Of a stretch of DNA of 64,000 nt, positions 46,961-60,800 are shown one piece after another. The stretch covers positions 14,978,801-15,042,800 of the forward strand of contig NW_027184085.1 of NCBI RefSeq assembly GCF_041296385.1, written 5' to 3'. This stretch comes from Aphelocoma coerulescens. Its lineage: Eukaryota > Chordata > Aves > Passeriformes > Corvidae. Below the pieces are notes generated by a model. That model was not told the origin of the DNA and did not search any database. It saw only the letters and a list, made by a program, of their open reading frames with translations. The stretch's first letter is position 1, and each line of letters begins with the position of its first letter. Made by a program: the position numbers and the translations under genes.

Positions 46961-49599
46961 ACGTGTATTTGTATGTATTTTGTGTATATTTCTGCTTTAA
47001 TTCTTTGGACAAATATAATAAACATTTTGGAGAATGCAACAGAAATGGGTACTTCTATACCAAATATCCTTTCTGATAGCTTTCATCTCCTAAACCAGAA
47101 AAACAAATCCTTTCATCGAGAGGAATATAACATAGCAAACACTATGCTGACGCCCCAGATGCATGAGAGTACAATTTACACTACCATCTTTTTAAGCTAC
47201 TCTACAGTCTGGCACCAGAGTCAGTGTGACACTCTGCTAAACACTGAGATGAGTGCTGTGGCAGTCTGGGGCAGGTTAAAACCTATGCTCTTCCTTCCAC
47301 GTGCTCTTCTGAAAAAGTCAAAATTAATTATTTTGTGAACTGAGTTGAATCTTGCCAACCTTAACTCTGTAAATCAGACACATCCATTTGAGATGGCTGG
47401 GGTTGTACAGAAGGCTACTACAGACCATCAAAATGGCACGAAGATCAGTAAAATACTGCTCAAGCCCTTGCCTAACCATGAGATTTTAAAAGTACACAGA
47501 TGATGTTGAAACAGAATACAAAAATACAAAACAATGTCTGGCCACAGGTCTTTGGTTAAGCAGTTCCTCTCACAGGGATGCTCACAATGGCAATAAAAAC
47601 ATCGACGTTTTCCACATGTGTCAGAAACTCTCTGTAGGCTGCAGTATGCATCATCAGCTACCTGCTGCTTTCCTGCCTAATACACAGTGGATGTCAAACA
47701 TTTTTTCAGTGACCACCAGATTCTTGAACTGTCTTGCACAAGAAGTTACTACCCTATAAAAGGACAAAGAAATTAGAATGAATTCTAAATTAACTATAGA
47801 TAAAAATCCCATCTTTTGGAAGTATGCAGTATTAAACTGCTTATTTTAGCAGCAATATTTTAAAAGCTGAAACAAAAGAATATTTGCTGACTATTAAATC
47901 TTTTACAAGCTAAATGTTCTACCCCTGGCTTATAGACTTCATTCCATGTATTTCTGTGTCAAAATCTGTCAAACATTTTTCCCTCAATGTTTATTTTCTG
48001 CATTTTTCCAGAGTCTATTCATAGCAATCACCTTCCCAGAGGTCAAATGACATATTTATATATGGGTCATTTAGCACAGCATTATTACAAATATAGCATA
48101 TGGTCACTGGGTAACATTTTTGCCTAATCATAAGAATTGGATTTTAGTCTTCATTCCCCATCTTCCTATGAATGTAATCCATACAATAAAACTAGAGCTA
48201 AATAATTAACACAAACAATAGTCTGTGCAATATACTGTGGTTTAATGTGCATTAAAATGCTCACTACACAAGAGTTCGGTAGGGTTTTCTCTCTGTAGTA
48301 ATCAACAGTTACTGCACTTTTTTTCTAGGCCTAAGAAGAACACAGATTGCTGTGATTAACAATTTTATTAACTTTAATTACACATTTTTAATTATAATTT
48401 TTTTAAAGTACCAAACCTTTTGAAAAATTTGTGCAATTTAGAAGAGCAACTGAAAATGTGAAACAGATTTTGTAAACATTGGCATGTGATGCAGGCAAAG
48501 TGAGCTAGTAAACATGAGTAGCATGTACCGAGTTCCCTGGATACCTCTTTCTTTATTAATATCTGTCCATGACACACTTGGCACTGTGTCCTTTCCCCAC
48601 TCATATCTCAGCTGCAGACCTTCTATCCATGAAAATTATTTTCATCAGTTTGTCTAAGTCAATGTCCCTGTGGGCACAACCAACCCACAGACGTTCTCAT
48701 ACAGCAGCTGCCAGCAAAACAGCATTGGTGACCATGACTGGTAGGTTGTTATTTCTCTGAATGTTTGCAGGCACAAAAGGTCCTGCATGCACCCACATCT
48801 TCTGATTTGCACACAAAGTTCTGCTCATGGGGACAGCACCAAAAAGTATTCAAGGTGTAACATCTTCCCTCTTTGTTACAGACAAAACCAGGTAATCTGA
48901 GAAAGCTATGGAGTATTTAGCATTTCAGACAAGAGGTCCATTTATACTCTGTATAATCTCAGAAGATAAGGGTGTATGTCTCAATGTATATGTCTCTAAC
49001 ACAGATAGCTGGATGGCTGTGGAGCCAAGAAAGGACTGTTGGCAATAACAGACAAGAACTGTTGGTAAAAACCAAGGATTGTTGGCACTAACACAGTGTG
49101 AGAAAGAACAAGATGTGGCTGGAGAAGGGGCCATGCAGAGGTAGAGAAGCGCTTTTCAAGGACAAACATTGTTGTTCCAGTTTCTGGAGCACAACCGAGC
49201 ACAGCACAAGTACAGGAGTGAGGCCAAGAAATGGGCAGGGATTATAGGGGGATCAAGACCACCCAAGACCCTTCCCTTCCCCCTTTCCCTTTCCCTTTCT
49301 CTTTCTTCGTTTTCATCATATCCCTTCATCCAAAATCCATGACCATACAGAGTAGGTCAGCAACTAACACAACAGCTTTTTGTCGACTCCCTGACTTCTG
49401 ACCTTCTGCTCAACCACAGCATTTATGAATCTTGGGTACTCCCTTCCCCTCAAGTGTGCGGTGCCACATATGAGGATGCGGCTTGGGCTCTAAGAATGCA
49501 ATTATACAGCCTATTTCTGAAAAGATATCCAGGTCCATAAAGTAAATTAACAGCTCTCTGGTCTAATGAGGACACATCCAAGTCTTAATAAGGAGCCTC
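46961..49599. other. Intergenic DNA upstream of the CCDC152 CpG island
   Basis: Non-coding. The 48960-49300 part has an LTR-like texture (repeated GGACTGTTGGCA / GAACTGTTGGTA / GGATTGTTGGCA motifs at about 49033-49090, then a C/T-rich run at 49264-49305), but I could not confirm a family. The rest shows no feature. Confidence 0.55.
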
Positions 49600-49830
49600 A
49601 CCGCACCTGGGGGGAGGCTGTAAACAGGCGGGGGTCAGCCGAGCCCACCAGCGGGACGGAGGGGGGGGGGCGGGGGGCGCCCACCGCAGGGCCGGTAGTG
49701 GTACGCTCCGCCGGCGGGACTGAGTTTCCCGCCTTCGGGGGCGCGCGGCTTCCCCTCAGGTGCCTGAGGGGGCGCGGGGTGAGCGGGGATCGGGAAATGA
49801 CGGGAACGCCTGACGTGCCTGGTACTGAAT
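49600..49830 (+). promoter_or_regulatory. CpG island, likely CCDC152 promoter and first non-coding exon
   Basis: In an AT-rich region this 230-bp stretch is strongly GC- and CpG-rich. It contains a G-run block at 49652-49677, an E2F-like TTTCCCGCC at 49725-49733 and TGACGTG at about 49812. A good splice donor GG/GTGAGC at 49779 would join to the acceptor at 51779-51780 of the first CCDC152 coding exon, 2 kb away. The promoter and 5' exon are inferred from composition and position, not from transcript evidence. Confidence 0.7.
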
Positions 49831-51780
49831 AATTGCTACATTCAGTTAATATCTACATATTTCTCTCTCTATGTATGTTTCACTGCCACATGCAGCGAAA
49901 AAATGAAAACTTAAATTTCCAAACGGGATCAGCAGCTACAATAGTTTTAAAAGTGATACTGGGAAAGCATGGATAGCAAGGCGTCAAAGAGGCATTGAAG
50001 GAAGGTGTCACTTTTACAGCAGTCAAACCCACAATTTAAATCTTTAATTTTTCCCTCAGTGACATAAATGTCATCATTCAAAACAGGAGTGGGAGGCTTA
50101 ACAAAAATGCCTTTGGAAGACATCACATGTATAATAGTAATATGCACGAAAATAACAGTGATGAGTTTTCCTGCTGGAAAAATACAAGATTAATAGTACA
50201 ACATTATTTTTAATTTACTGTTCCAGTTCAGCAGGAGTTCTGTACCCAGTGGTGCTGTTGTCAAGTGCTGAGCACATCCTGTCTTCCGAGAAAACAAGTG
50301 ATGCCATAGAATAAGGAAACACACAAACAAAAGAGCGCAACACGGCAGCTCCCTGAACTGCATCCTCTGTCAAAATGTGGAGAGTGGAACACAGTTTTTA
50401 AGAATATAATGGAAAAAATGGTGATTGACAAATATAAGATGTTGACCATGATAAGGATAGGAAAAGTCAGGGCTTGACATTTGTAGCGTACATTTAGATT
50501 ATCAACTAACAGAGTATTAAGATGTATAATGGTTTTAAAACTTGATACATATTTGAATACATTTTTAAACACATATTTACATATAATATAAATACAATAA
50601 AAACAATATAAATACATTTAAATACATATTTTAAAACCCCAGTTTAACAAATCATTGCATTGTAGTATGTTACAAGTCATTAGGATTACTAATTCATTTT
50701 TAAAAACCCAAAACCCCATTAATTTTACTAAGAAGCATTAATTTTTTTAGGTTTACTATATTCTGAAAAACTGTTAATTTAAAAATCTGAACTTTGGCTT
50801 ATGATTTAGTTTTAGTCTCACTGAGGAAACAGTGGGCACAAGGGAAAAAAGCCACACAGGAGCAATATCTTACTGCTTCATTAAAGAACTTACATACATA
50901 TAAAAGCTTGTAAATATTGAATGACTGACAGAATAATTCAGTTGTGTAATTTTGGTGCCTGCTTAGTGTTGTGCATTTACCTATTTCTGCCTAACTGTAC
51001 TGCAAGTATTTCTGTCTGGAAATCTATTCAGTTTAAGGGTAGTGAACACATTTTAACTTCTGGTTCATCTCTCTGATTGCATTTTTTTTGTTATTTGTAA
51101 AAACGCTGTTCACACATTAGCACATAGAAGTGATGATTTTGATTGGACCACATGGTTTACTGGTATTGGAACTCTTGTCTCATGGAGCCTGATGTTGACA
51201 GATAGTTTGAATATTTTATATGCATTCATATTGTGTATTTCAGATCCATCTTGCAAATATATGTTGAAGACTCTGTAAGTAGCATTATAAAAATAGGGGT
51301 TGTGTTAAAAATCTGGAACTATATCGGTGCCTTTCAAAATACTGTCTTTTTATTCTGCAGCAAGGTTTATGTGTTGCAGGGTCTATTACTGATTGAACAC
51401 TTGTTTATAAGAAAATATGTCAGTACCTTTAAACTTGAGTAGTTATCTATCAGAGCATCTACACAGGTAAAAGATGCTGCATTAATATGTGCCCGGTGCA
51501 TTATTCTGTCTATGGAAGTGGATCCAGGTTAATTTTTTGATTGCAGCAAAATTTCCAAGTTCAACTACTGTCAGTTTGGCAGATTTTGTTTGGGCTTTCT
51601 GACATTCATTGTATTTCCTAGAAATGCAAGATCCTAAATAGGCTGAAGTTTAGCTTCAATGCAAAAGTAGTTTTAGTTTTTTAAGAGTCTTCTTTGTTCT
51701 GCTTACATTTTTGCCTAAGAATTTACATAGTATGAATGAGAAATATACTAATTTATAGATCTATTTTTTTATATATATAG
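49831..51780 (+). other. Probable CCDC152 first intron
   Basis: AT-rich non-coding DNA between the CpG-island donor and the first coding exon. No repeat or gene recognised. Confidence 0.6.
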
Positions 51781-51897
51781 TGATCATTTGATTATATGGT
51801 CCAGACATAAATGAATCATAGTGATTAAGAAACTATGAAGAAAAACACTGTGGTGAACCTTGATAAACTTTTAGATGACTTCTCAGAGATAGAAAAG
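51781..51897 (+). CDS. CCDC152: CCDC152 first coding exon
   Basis: The exon begins after TATATATATAG (acceptor at 51779-51780) with 54 bp of 5'UTR, then ATG at 51835 and 21 codons to GAAAAG/GTAAGT. An upstream ATG at 51811 opens a five-codon frame ending TAA at 51826-51828, just before the main start. The main ATG has A at -3. Confidence 0.85.
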
Positions 51898-54800
51898 GTA
51901 AGTGAAGAAGGTAAAAAATCTTGAGATTGCCATCTATAGTTATTGTGTGATGTTTCCAAAAACTTTTTGAGTGAAAATTTCTTTAAGTGGTATCAGTTTA
52001 TTGTTATGCCTTGTAATACCAACTTTGTTTGGACAAATATTTGTATTGATGGTATCTTGGAGTCATCAGAGTGAATTCTGTGAAGTTTGAGAAGCCTTTG
52101 CTTCTGTGCTAGAATTTTAATCATCCAGAAGCCAGTTTGCCTTCTCAGGAAGAGTGTGGAAGACGGTGTCGAAGATAACAGTATTACCCAGCTTTCATAG
52201 AATCACAGAATCATTTGTGCTGGAAGGGACCTTAAAGACCACCTTGTTCCAACCCCCTTCTGTAGGCAGGGACATCTCTCACTAGACCAGGTGGTCAGAA
52301 ATTGTTCCTTGTTCTACAAAAATATCATTGTCTTATGAGGAGCATGGATTCTTGGATTCCATACGCATTGAGCTTCCTTTATCTTATATGTGTGCCATTT
52401 CTGCAAAGGTCAACCCACTGAGGAAAATCAGTACCATGTTTCTTTTTAGAATGATGTTGATCAGTTTCCTGCTGATTTCCTGGTCAGCAAATCCGTACTA
52501 GAAGCAATATAAAAGGGGCACCTGAAATAAATTTAGCATTTCTCTTGGAATAAATGTATTATACCAGTTCCTATTCCCACCCACAGTTCAAGCCGTTGCT
52601 CTGCAAGAGCACTGACAGCCTCATATGCAAGGCAGTAGAAAGAACCTTGAAGACGATTGATCCAGACTCTGGGCTACAGAATTGAGAGGAAAATAGTTTA
52701 TAAGTCATGATGTAAGTCAGCATTCTTAGTTCTGCAGGGTAAACTTGGAATAGTACAGGATATCAAGTCTAGCATCATTCCTCTCTATAAAGGAATTTCC
52801 TGAATGGGAAATAATACAGGCTTGTGACTGCAGTATTGTGGAACTGTTAAATTTTTTATTCACTTAAAACTCACAACTTTACATGTTAATATAATGTTAG
52901 TCTTTTCCCAATTTTCTAGAAAATATCAGAAATTAATGAAGCAAATAACCTACTGATTCATCAGTTGGAAAAATGTAACAGATTGCTAACATTAAGCCAA
53001 TCAAAGGAGGAATCAATAAAAGAGGGTAAGTTTTTTTTTTAGAAAGGTATGATTTTTGCATATATTCAAGAAGTTCTGAAAAATATTTCCATTATTTTCA
53101 GCCATAAAAAAAACCATAGCAAGTATCTAAGATACTGTGGGAAAAGCAGTACTGCCTAATCTTGAGTCATGTAATGAAATCCATCTCATAGTAAATATTC
53201 ATATTCATATTCATATTCATATTCATATTATGAGGAGTCAAACTGTTCAATGGAAGCTAATAAAATGTCATTTACCATTTAGAGATGGGAATTAGAAGTC
53301 TATAATCATAATTAAAAAGCTGTGAAACAAAGGAGGAATTACAGAGAAAACTATAAAATGAAGATTTGTTGTATTCTAGAATTGTTTTCAGATGAGTATT
53401 TGAAATGAGAAACAATATCTAGTGCTTAGCATGGATTTATGGTTGGTAATACTTCTGTAGTTTGTAAAGTAGCTGAAAGGTGCATCTTTTTGTAGGACTT
53501 TCATCTCTGGGAAGTCAGCCTGCTAAAAGTTAGGAAACAGGATAGAAATAAACTTAGTTGCACATAGGAGTGAGATTGCCAGTTGGGTTTTACTTAAATC
53601 TTCACTGCAACTTGGATAATTTAGCATAATCAGAAACTGAGTGTTGAAATTGAGCTATTGAGTGAATGAAGTTTGGTTATGATGATAATCTCTTCAGATA
53701 TACCAAAAAACTCATGATAAATGATGACCGGTAGCAGCGCATATGGGAGGCATTTTGTATAAAAAATTGTTGATTTTAGTTGTCTGCTTCTCAGGAATGA
53801 TCTTGGTGTCCTCTGAACAGTTCTCTAAAAATATTCATATTCTCTTAAAATATCAGTAGACAAAGAAGCAAACACAGTGGTAGGCATGATTATGGAAGAA
53901 AAAAATAAGCATTGTGACTCTGTAAGGTCTGTGATTTTCATGTCCTATTCTGGTCCACACATCTCAAACATAGCAGAACTAGAAAAGGTAACAGAGAAGG
54001 AGGCAAGACTTGGTATGGTCAGGGAGGAGCAAGGTAAAAGGTCACTTTGTTACTCCTGTAACAAAGACCATGGATGTAGGGGCTTAACCATGCAAAACCC
54101 GCTCCCCCTGTGCCCATGCAGGGCTGGCCCAGTGAGGATTGCCACGGTCAGCCAAAAGTCTACATTACCAAAGAAGTCTGTAGTGATGGGAGTGGCTCAG
54201 GAGACTGAGTCAGAATGGGGTTCAGAAATGGTAACAAAGGCCAGACACAGCCCAAGGATCACTACTTGGTCCCAAGTGATGAGGCAGGTCTGATACCAAG
54301 CCAGGAAATCACTCCCTAGGTCATGACCAGGGTCTGGTGGCTGCCACACAACTGCAGCATAGGCCAAGGGCAAAAGCCTCAGTTTACAATCAGCTCCCAA
54401 GGGAAGGAGGGGCATCCATTTTGAATCTGCTGCCAGCTTTTTTCAATGTCACCATCTATACTCTTTCTAAGATGGCCTTGTGCCCAGCCAAACACCCCGA
54501 AGGTGCATGGGGGAAAATGCACCTGGGGCTTTCACAGTTTTCAAATATCTGAAGGAAGACTTTGGTTGACTAGGAACTTTTCATCTTTATGCTGGCAGTA
54601 GTTACCTGAACAGATTGCAGTTGTGAGAACGGCTTTTATAGAGTAGTATTGCCAATTGTGGCTTGTAAAAAATATTTCTCCTAGCCTTATTTCCCAAGCT
54701 GTTTCCTGGAACCAAACTCAGCCACAGTTCCTGAAATATCTTTTGAAAATTGGTCCAAAGGCAACAGAAATTGCTTACAGCAGAGGAGCAGGAAGAAAGA

Positions 54801-57800
54801 GTGATGTGGAAGAAAAGGCTGATGCTCCACCTACACTGAAGGGTTTGTGGCTACTAGTGGTAGTGGGGTGTAGGAGGTGGAATTTTATCCTGGCTGAAGA
54901 GCATTTTGTTTTAAGAAACAATAACAACAAAAAAAACTCAGCATTTCACACCCCAAGAAATCTCCAACAAGTGAGAACCTGAAGACTCCTTGATATCCTT
55001 GCCAAAAGTCTTTCCCTAGAACTGTTTAAGGTAAAAGAAGATTGGAAATTCTGAAGGAAATGCAAAGGAAGAAAGAAAACAACTAAAGTTCAAGGCAGAG
55101 GGCAGTGAAACACCCAAGATAAGGTGGGAAAAGAAAAGCAGCTTGGCCAGTGTATACACACTCTGAGAGGTCATAAATTAACTTTATTTTCTCTTGATAC
55201 ATTCTTTGCTAAACAAAGATAAGATTCAAAACAACATTTTTTGTTTTGTGTAAATCATTGCAAGTCCATTTAAGACAGGTACAAGTCTGGCATCCTTGTT
55301 TTCTGCTCCTAAACCTTTTCTCTGGTGGCTAAATAGACTCCTGTGCTGCTACAGTCCTGAATTTATTCCACTGTAGTTTTCTAAAAGAAAGCATTCACAT
55401 TTTTGTCTATGATGCACTTAAGGAGGTTCTATTTAGCATCTTCATGGTTGGGTATTTGTTTATTTAGTGTTTCTAAGGTGTCAGAGGAAAAGGTAGTTGA
55501 TGTAATTGCCCTATAAAAAATAAATTATAAATGCAGATGAGCAGTTGTGATGTTCAGTCTTTCTGCATGTAGGCAGTATTCCTTACAGGGAAGGAACTAC
55601 ACAGAATCCATAGCAGATGCTATGCCAGTGATCCACAAAGCTGCAAACATTTAGCAAAATTCTGATTCTTTTCCGTAATATAGGCAAGCACAAGTTGTGG
55701 GCTCCCAGGAATTTTTTCCAGTCACAACTGTAATTACATATGGGATTTGCCAAGATATGTCCTTCAAATATAAGAAGGATAAGCAGATATTCTTTGGACT
55801 GAACGAAGGAGTGGGCTACATTTAAATAGCTGTGATTATTTTTAAAGACTAGCTGCTGCTCTAGTGTTGACTCAGGTGTCTTTCTGAGTTTATTTCCATA
55901 CATTTTCAAATGGGAGGAAATTTGTAGTAGAACTAGTTGGTACAAACGGGCATGCTAATGTAGTCATTCCGACTTTGAATAGGATTTTTCCACTTTTGAT
56001 CCAGCACGGGAACTGAGAGGCAGGCAGTGTTTCTGTGCTGCTTGTGCTCCCTCTACTGTTTTGTTTTTTTTTTTGGGGGGGTTTTTTTTGGTTTTTTTTT
56101 TTTTTTGGAAGCACGGAACAGGAGAAGGTATCTGGCTAACATACTCGTCTGCATGAACAGCAGACTCGATGGAAGAATAGGCTAACGGTCAAAAAGACTC
56201 AGCAGAAAATTGAATCTGTTAGCTGGGATCTTAATTCCTCTTCCTCACTCCATTATTTGTAACGTAATCTTTAATTATAAGATAGACAGTTTTCCAAAGG
56301 GCTTTAGTCTAATGAGACCAGTAACTGTTATTTAGCAAACTTCTACATGTTGTGGAAATTAAAAGCAACTTAAGAAATGCAGTGATACTCTGGAAAAAGA
56401 AGTTTTAAAAGTAAGCAACCTCAGCTGTAGAGCCCCCAGTGTTCCCAGTCTTGGACTGTTTTGTGACTTTACTGATAAATTTACAATGAAAGTAAGGGAT
56501 AAATGTTGTATATAATGAAAAACAAATCCTATATTACACGAAGTACGTATGGTATTTAAATATTAAAAATACAGTTTAAAAAATAAAATTATGAAATACA
56601 AGTATATAAACTGATAAGAGCTTGCATGTATAACTATGTTGTATAAAATGAGATAATGGAGATATAGCACATATTCTGAATTTCTCAAAGTTTATGTTGA
56701 GCCAAAAGATGAATGTTATATGCATCAAGAAAAGGGTAAAAAAGGATGAGAGACTGCAATGAGTGGATACCCTTAGTCTTGTTAAAAAGAATATTGGCAA
56801 GGAAATACTGTCAGGAAAGTAAGTCTCAGTTTTATTAAATACATCAAATTGCTGGAAGGTTGATATGGAAAACTTCTAATGTTGCCCAGAAAACAAAAAG
56901 ATACTTGTTTTCTGACTAGAAACAAAAATGTAATAGTTTTATGAAATTGTTTGTATTGCTTCATAAAATTGATTTTAATCTATCATCAAACTAAAAGCTA
57001 AAATTAAGCAGTAACTATGTATTGATAATCTGATTTATTTCCACAGTCAGTAAGAAGACTTAGAGTAATAGTGACCCAAAATTATTATAAAATATTTGAT
57101 AAAATTTTGCAAAAAAAATGTAAATTTGTGAAGACACTATTCAAAAATACTGGATCTTTTATTTCTTTCAGAATGCAGCACTCTACAGAATGTGGTAAAG
57201 GGTCTCACACAAACTATTGAAAACCAGTGTAATGTGAAAGGTAAAGACAAAAAATGTTATTATATACATGCTGTACTGTAATTTCAAATGAGCAGGCATT
57301 TAATTTTTTGTTTGCATTTACTGATTTTTGTCAGACACAGAAACTTACTGGCAGACAAATAGAAACAAAAAAAAAGTGTCTAAAATCAATCTTTCACAGT
57401 AATAAATGCCTATTGCCATTATCCTACTTAGAAACTACCTCAGGGAGGTTATTTTAATCAATATGTTGGGCTTTAAATTCATTTCATCATAACAAAGGCA
57501 ATTTTAAAATAGGTGAGAAAGTATCATTCAGCCGTTGGATTGTAGACTATTCAAGTGTTTATGTACAGTTTTTATCACTTTGTTAAACCAAAGTGTCTTA
57601 ATCTTCAGTATAATGTTATTAAATGTTATTGCTGTTATCCACATATACTTGACAACTACTCATTTTTACTTGAAAATAAAATATATAAATACTTGCTGTA
57701 TCTTTATACTACAGCTCAGCAGTACACCATGAAGTTAATTTTATGACCATTACGTGTTCAAGATATATTAGCGTATATATTAATAAACCTCTAACACTGG

Positions 57801-60800
57801 AAGTATAAAGAAGTTTTTAATACTCAAACTGACATTAATAATAAAAAAAAATTACCTATTTTCTCTAAATCCTGTATTTGCATACTGTCTTCTAGTTTTT
57901 GGGAAACAAGTACTTCAAAATTGCATCTTCCAATTTTAAACTGTTGTAGCCATGATGATAGCCTTTAATTTTCTGAGTCAAAGGACCTTACAGCTAGATT
58001 TTCTTGAAGACATAATTTATCAGAAGGCTAAAGATGGTTCTAAATAGTAATACCAGGCAAATATTATGATTAAACTATGATTTTTCTTGATAAAAAATGG
58101 AAACTGATGGTATATAGTTCTGTAATGATGGTTATAATGTCTACAAAAAAAGTTCCTTAATGTTCAGCCAAGTCAAAAAATGCAAGTAATTTCCTTATTC
58201 TGCTTTCATGCTGATGAAATTGTCAAAATGTACTTTTTAGTGTACTATATATTTTTTATTTCTGCAGATGAAAATGATAGACTGAAGGGTACCATTCACA
58301 TCTTGGAAGATAAATTAAAGACTTGTGAAGAGGTATGTCACAAATTATCACTCTTTAGATAGAGGAGTAATACTGCATCCCTATTGTGTTGTATATCTTT
58401 TTATTCTTGGGTTTGCTATTGATGCTCTTATTGTTGCTCTTCCCTTAATGTTTATCATGTGTGAAAAGAGGAGGGGTGTTCTCATGACAGTACCCATATG
58501 AGAAGATGTTAGAAGAACTAAGAGGTTAAAACTACCTTGGTGCTCAGAACTTGGGCTAAATCTAAGATGCACTTGGGGTTTTTTTAGCTGTGCTTAGCTT
58601 TAAATTCAACTTTACTGTCACAATTCTAATCCCTTGCATTAAAACAATTTTTTGTGTGGAAATAAGGTTTTGGCATTGAAGATGCCTGGTTGTGCTGCCA
58701 GAGAATCAGAAATGGTCTGAATTTTGTCTAGTTTATTCAGGAATAAATACTACAAAGATAATAGGTCTCTGCTTCTTTTCCATATCTCATAATAAATTCC
58801 ATGTATGATCTCTCTACTTTTTATCTATGGCACTCATTTTTTCAAAGGAGGTAAAACCAGCAGGGCTGCTCATAGTTCTCTGTGTGAAGAGTGCAGATCT
58901 GTTACCTGTTTAGGATTAGCAATCTCACTGATGATTTCCTTTGCTTGTGTTTGTACTACAATTTAAAATTAAGTATTTATACCAATAGAACTGTTATCTT
59001 GACAGTTCAAGTAAAAAATGATTAATGCCTTCTGAAGGATGTGAGAAACTAGTATTCCACCCATTAAACACGTGTATGAGCACGGTGGGACTTCCTGGTG
59101 TTGTTCTGAAGGTACCTGACTATGTCCCCATATACTCTCATCCCAATCAGTGACTGCCTTTGTGAGTGCCTCCAGGCACTGCTTTGGTGAGTGGCAACCG
59201 GTCTTGTTAGAAGGCTGCAGTAACAACTTTGGAGTGAGCACCTCAACAGTGGCAGCTACAGACAATTCCTTGATAATTCTGGAGTAGTTACTGGAGTAAA
59301 TTCATAATTGGCATGTTCAAACTTTGAGCATCACTACTGCTGGTATCACTGATGTGTCTACTGCTACCAGCATGAATTTGTGGAATCCTTGGTATAAGCA
59401 ATACCAACAAAATTCATACTTGAATCATGCAATCCTGGAGTCAAAAATCCACAAAGATGAAACTGTAGTCCCTTAACTAACTGCATCATTGTGTCAGATC
59501 CTGGTCTGAGAAAAGGAATATTACCTCTCTGATGCCTTAGGTTTTAACTTTAATATTCTTCAAATCCTGTAGTGCTTAGTGTGTAACTCTGAAGTTTTTT
59601 GTAGCCTGTTAACTTCTACTCTCTCATGCCAGGCAGAGATAACAAAGCCTCTCCAGGCCTGCTCTTCAAGGACATCCAGACCGTCCTAGGCCCAAAATGT
59701 GTAAACCTAAAGCCTCTGAAAAGGGGGCAACCTGAGGGGAAATTACATCATTAAACTGAAGCTTTAATTGGAGAATTAACCCTGATGTGCTAAACCAAAC
59801 CTTTAAAAGTGTGAAGAACTCGTGACCTGTCATCCGTCCTGGGGTCCATCTTGGCAGTAGTGTCTGGGCTCCCCAGGGTGTACTTTGAAGGCCTTTCAAA
59901 TAAATACCTACCTTTATTCCCTTATTCTTGTCTAGTCTCTGTTTTAGGTGGCCTAGGTGGCCTCTTAAGGCATCATCTCCATTTGCCTGTTCTCCTAAGA
60001 AGTACAATTTCTAATTCTATATTAACAGATAGCTCTAATACAATAAAATCTGTTATGTTTTTCATCTGTGGACTTCAGCCAGACAGTGTAAGAAGTAACT
60101 GGGTGTTTAAATTTACAAGACTGAGGATAAAACAAGTACTGAATTATAGAGTATTGTACATTTTTGCATGATGGTTGTGTTTTGCAGAAGACTAAGAGCA
60201 CAGAAACTGCAAGATCTTTATAAAATATTTTACATTCACAGGAGTATAAAGATCAAATTGAGAAACTCATGATAGAAATTAAAAACAAAGAGGAAGACCA
60301 CAAATTAGAAATAACACAGTTGAATTGCGATATAAGGAAAAAATGTAAGTCCTCTGAAGACTGAATGCTTTAGCAATGGGTAAAACATACTGTAACCTGT
60401 AGAAGCCACGTTTCATCTAGGATAAGTTCCACTGCTTAGTGGAAACATGTCGACAGTAGAAGTGGGCCGTGTTTAATGGAATTTTATCTTAGCTGAAGAG
60501 AGCAGACAGTGGCAATGAAGCAATAGTACAGCAACACAGGATGAGCAGAAATTCCCAAACAGTTAGAACAAATGCTGGGAATCTGGGCCTAAAAATCTGA
60601 AGGAATGAAGTTTTGGGTTAAGTGTTGACTGGAACCTTGCTTTGAACTGTAAGCTAAACTGCTGTTAGAATGTTTTATCTGCGTTCAGGAGAGTAGGACA
60701 GTATTTTCACAAATAAATAATACTGCAATGAGAAAAAACTGACTTCAATATTCATTTTGTCCATTAGAGGCATAACCTTAAAAAGGAGGCTTTTTTGGTC

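Noticed and set aside
53877..54293. 138-codon frame inside a CCDC152 intron
   Set aside because: No recognisable domain, no splice context and lacking conserved motifs; possibly part of a decayed repeat.
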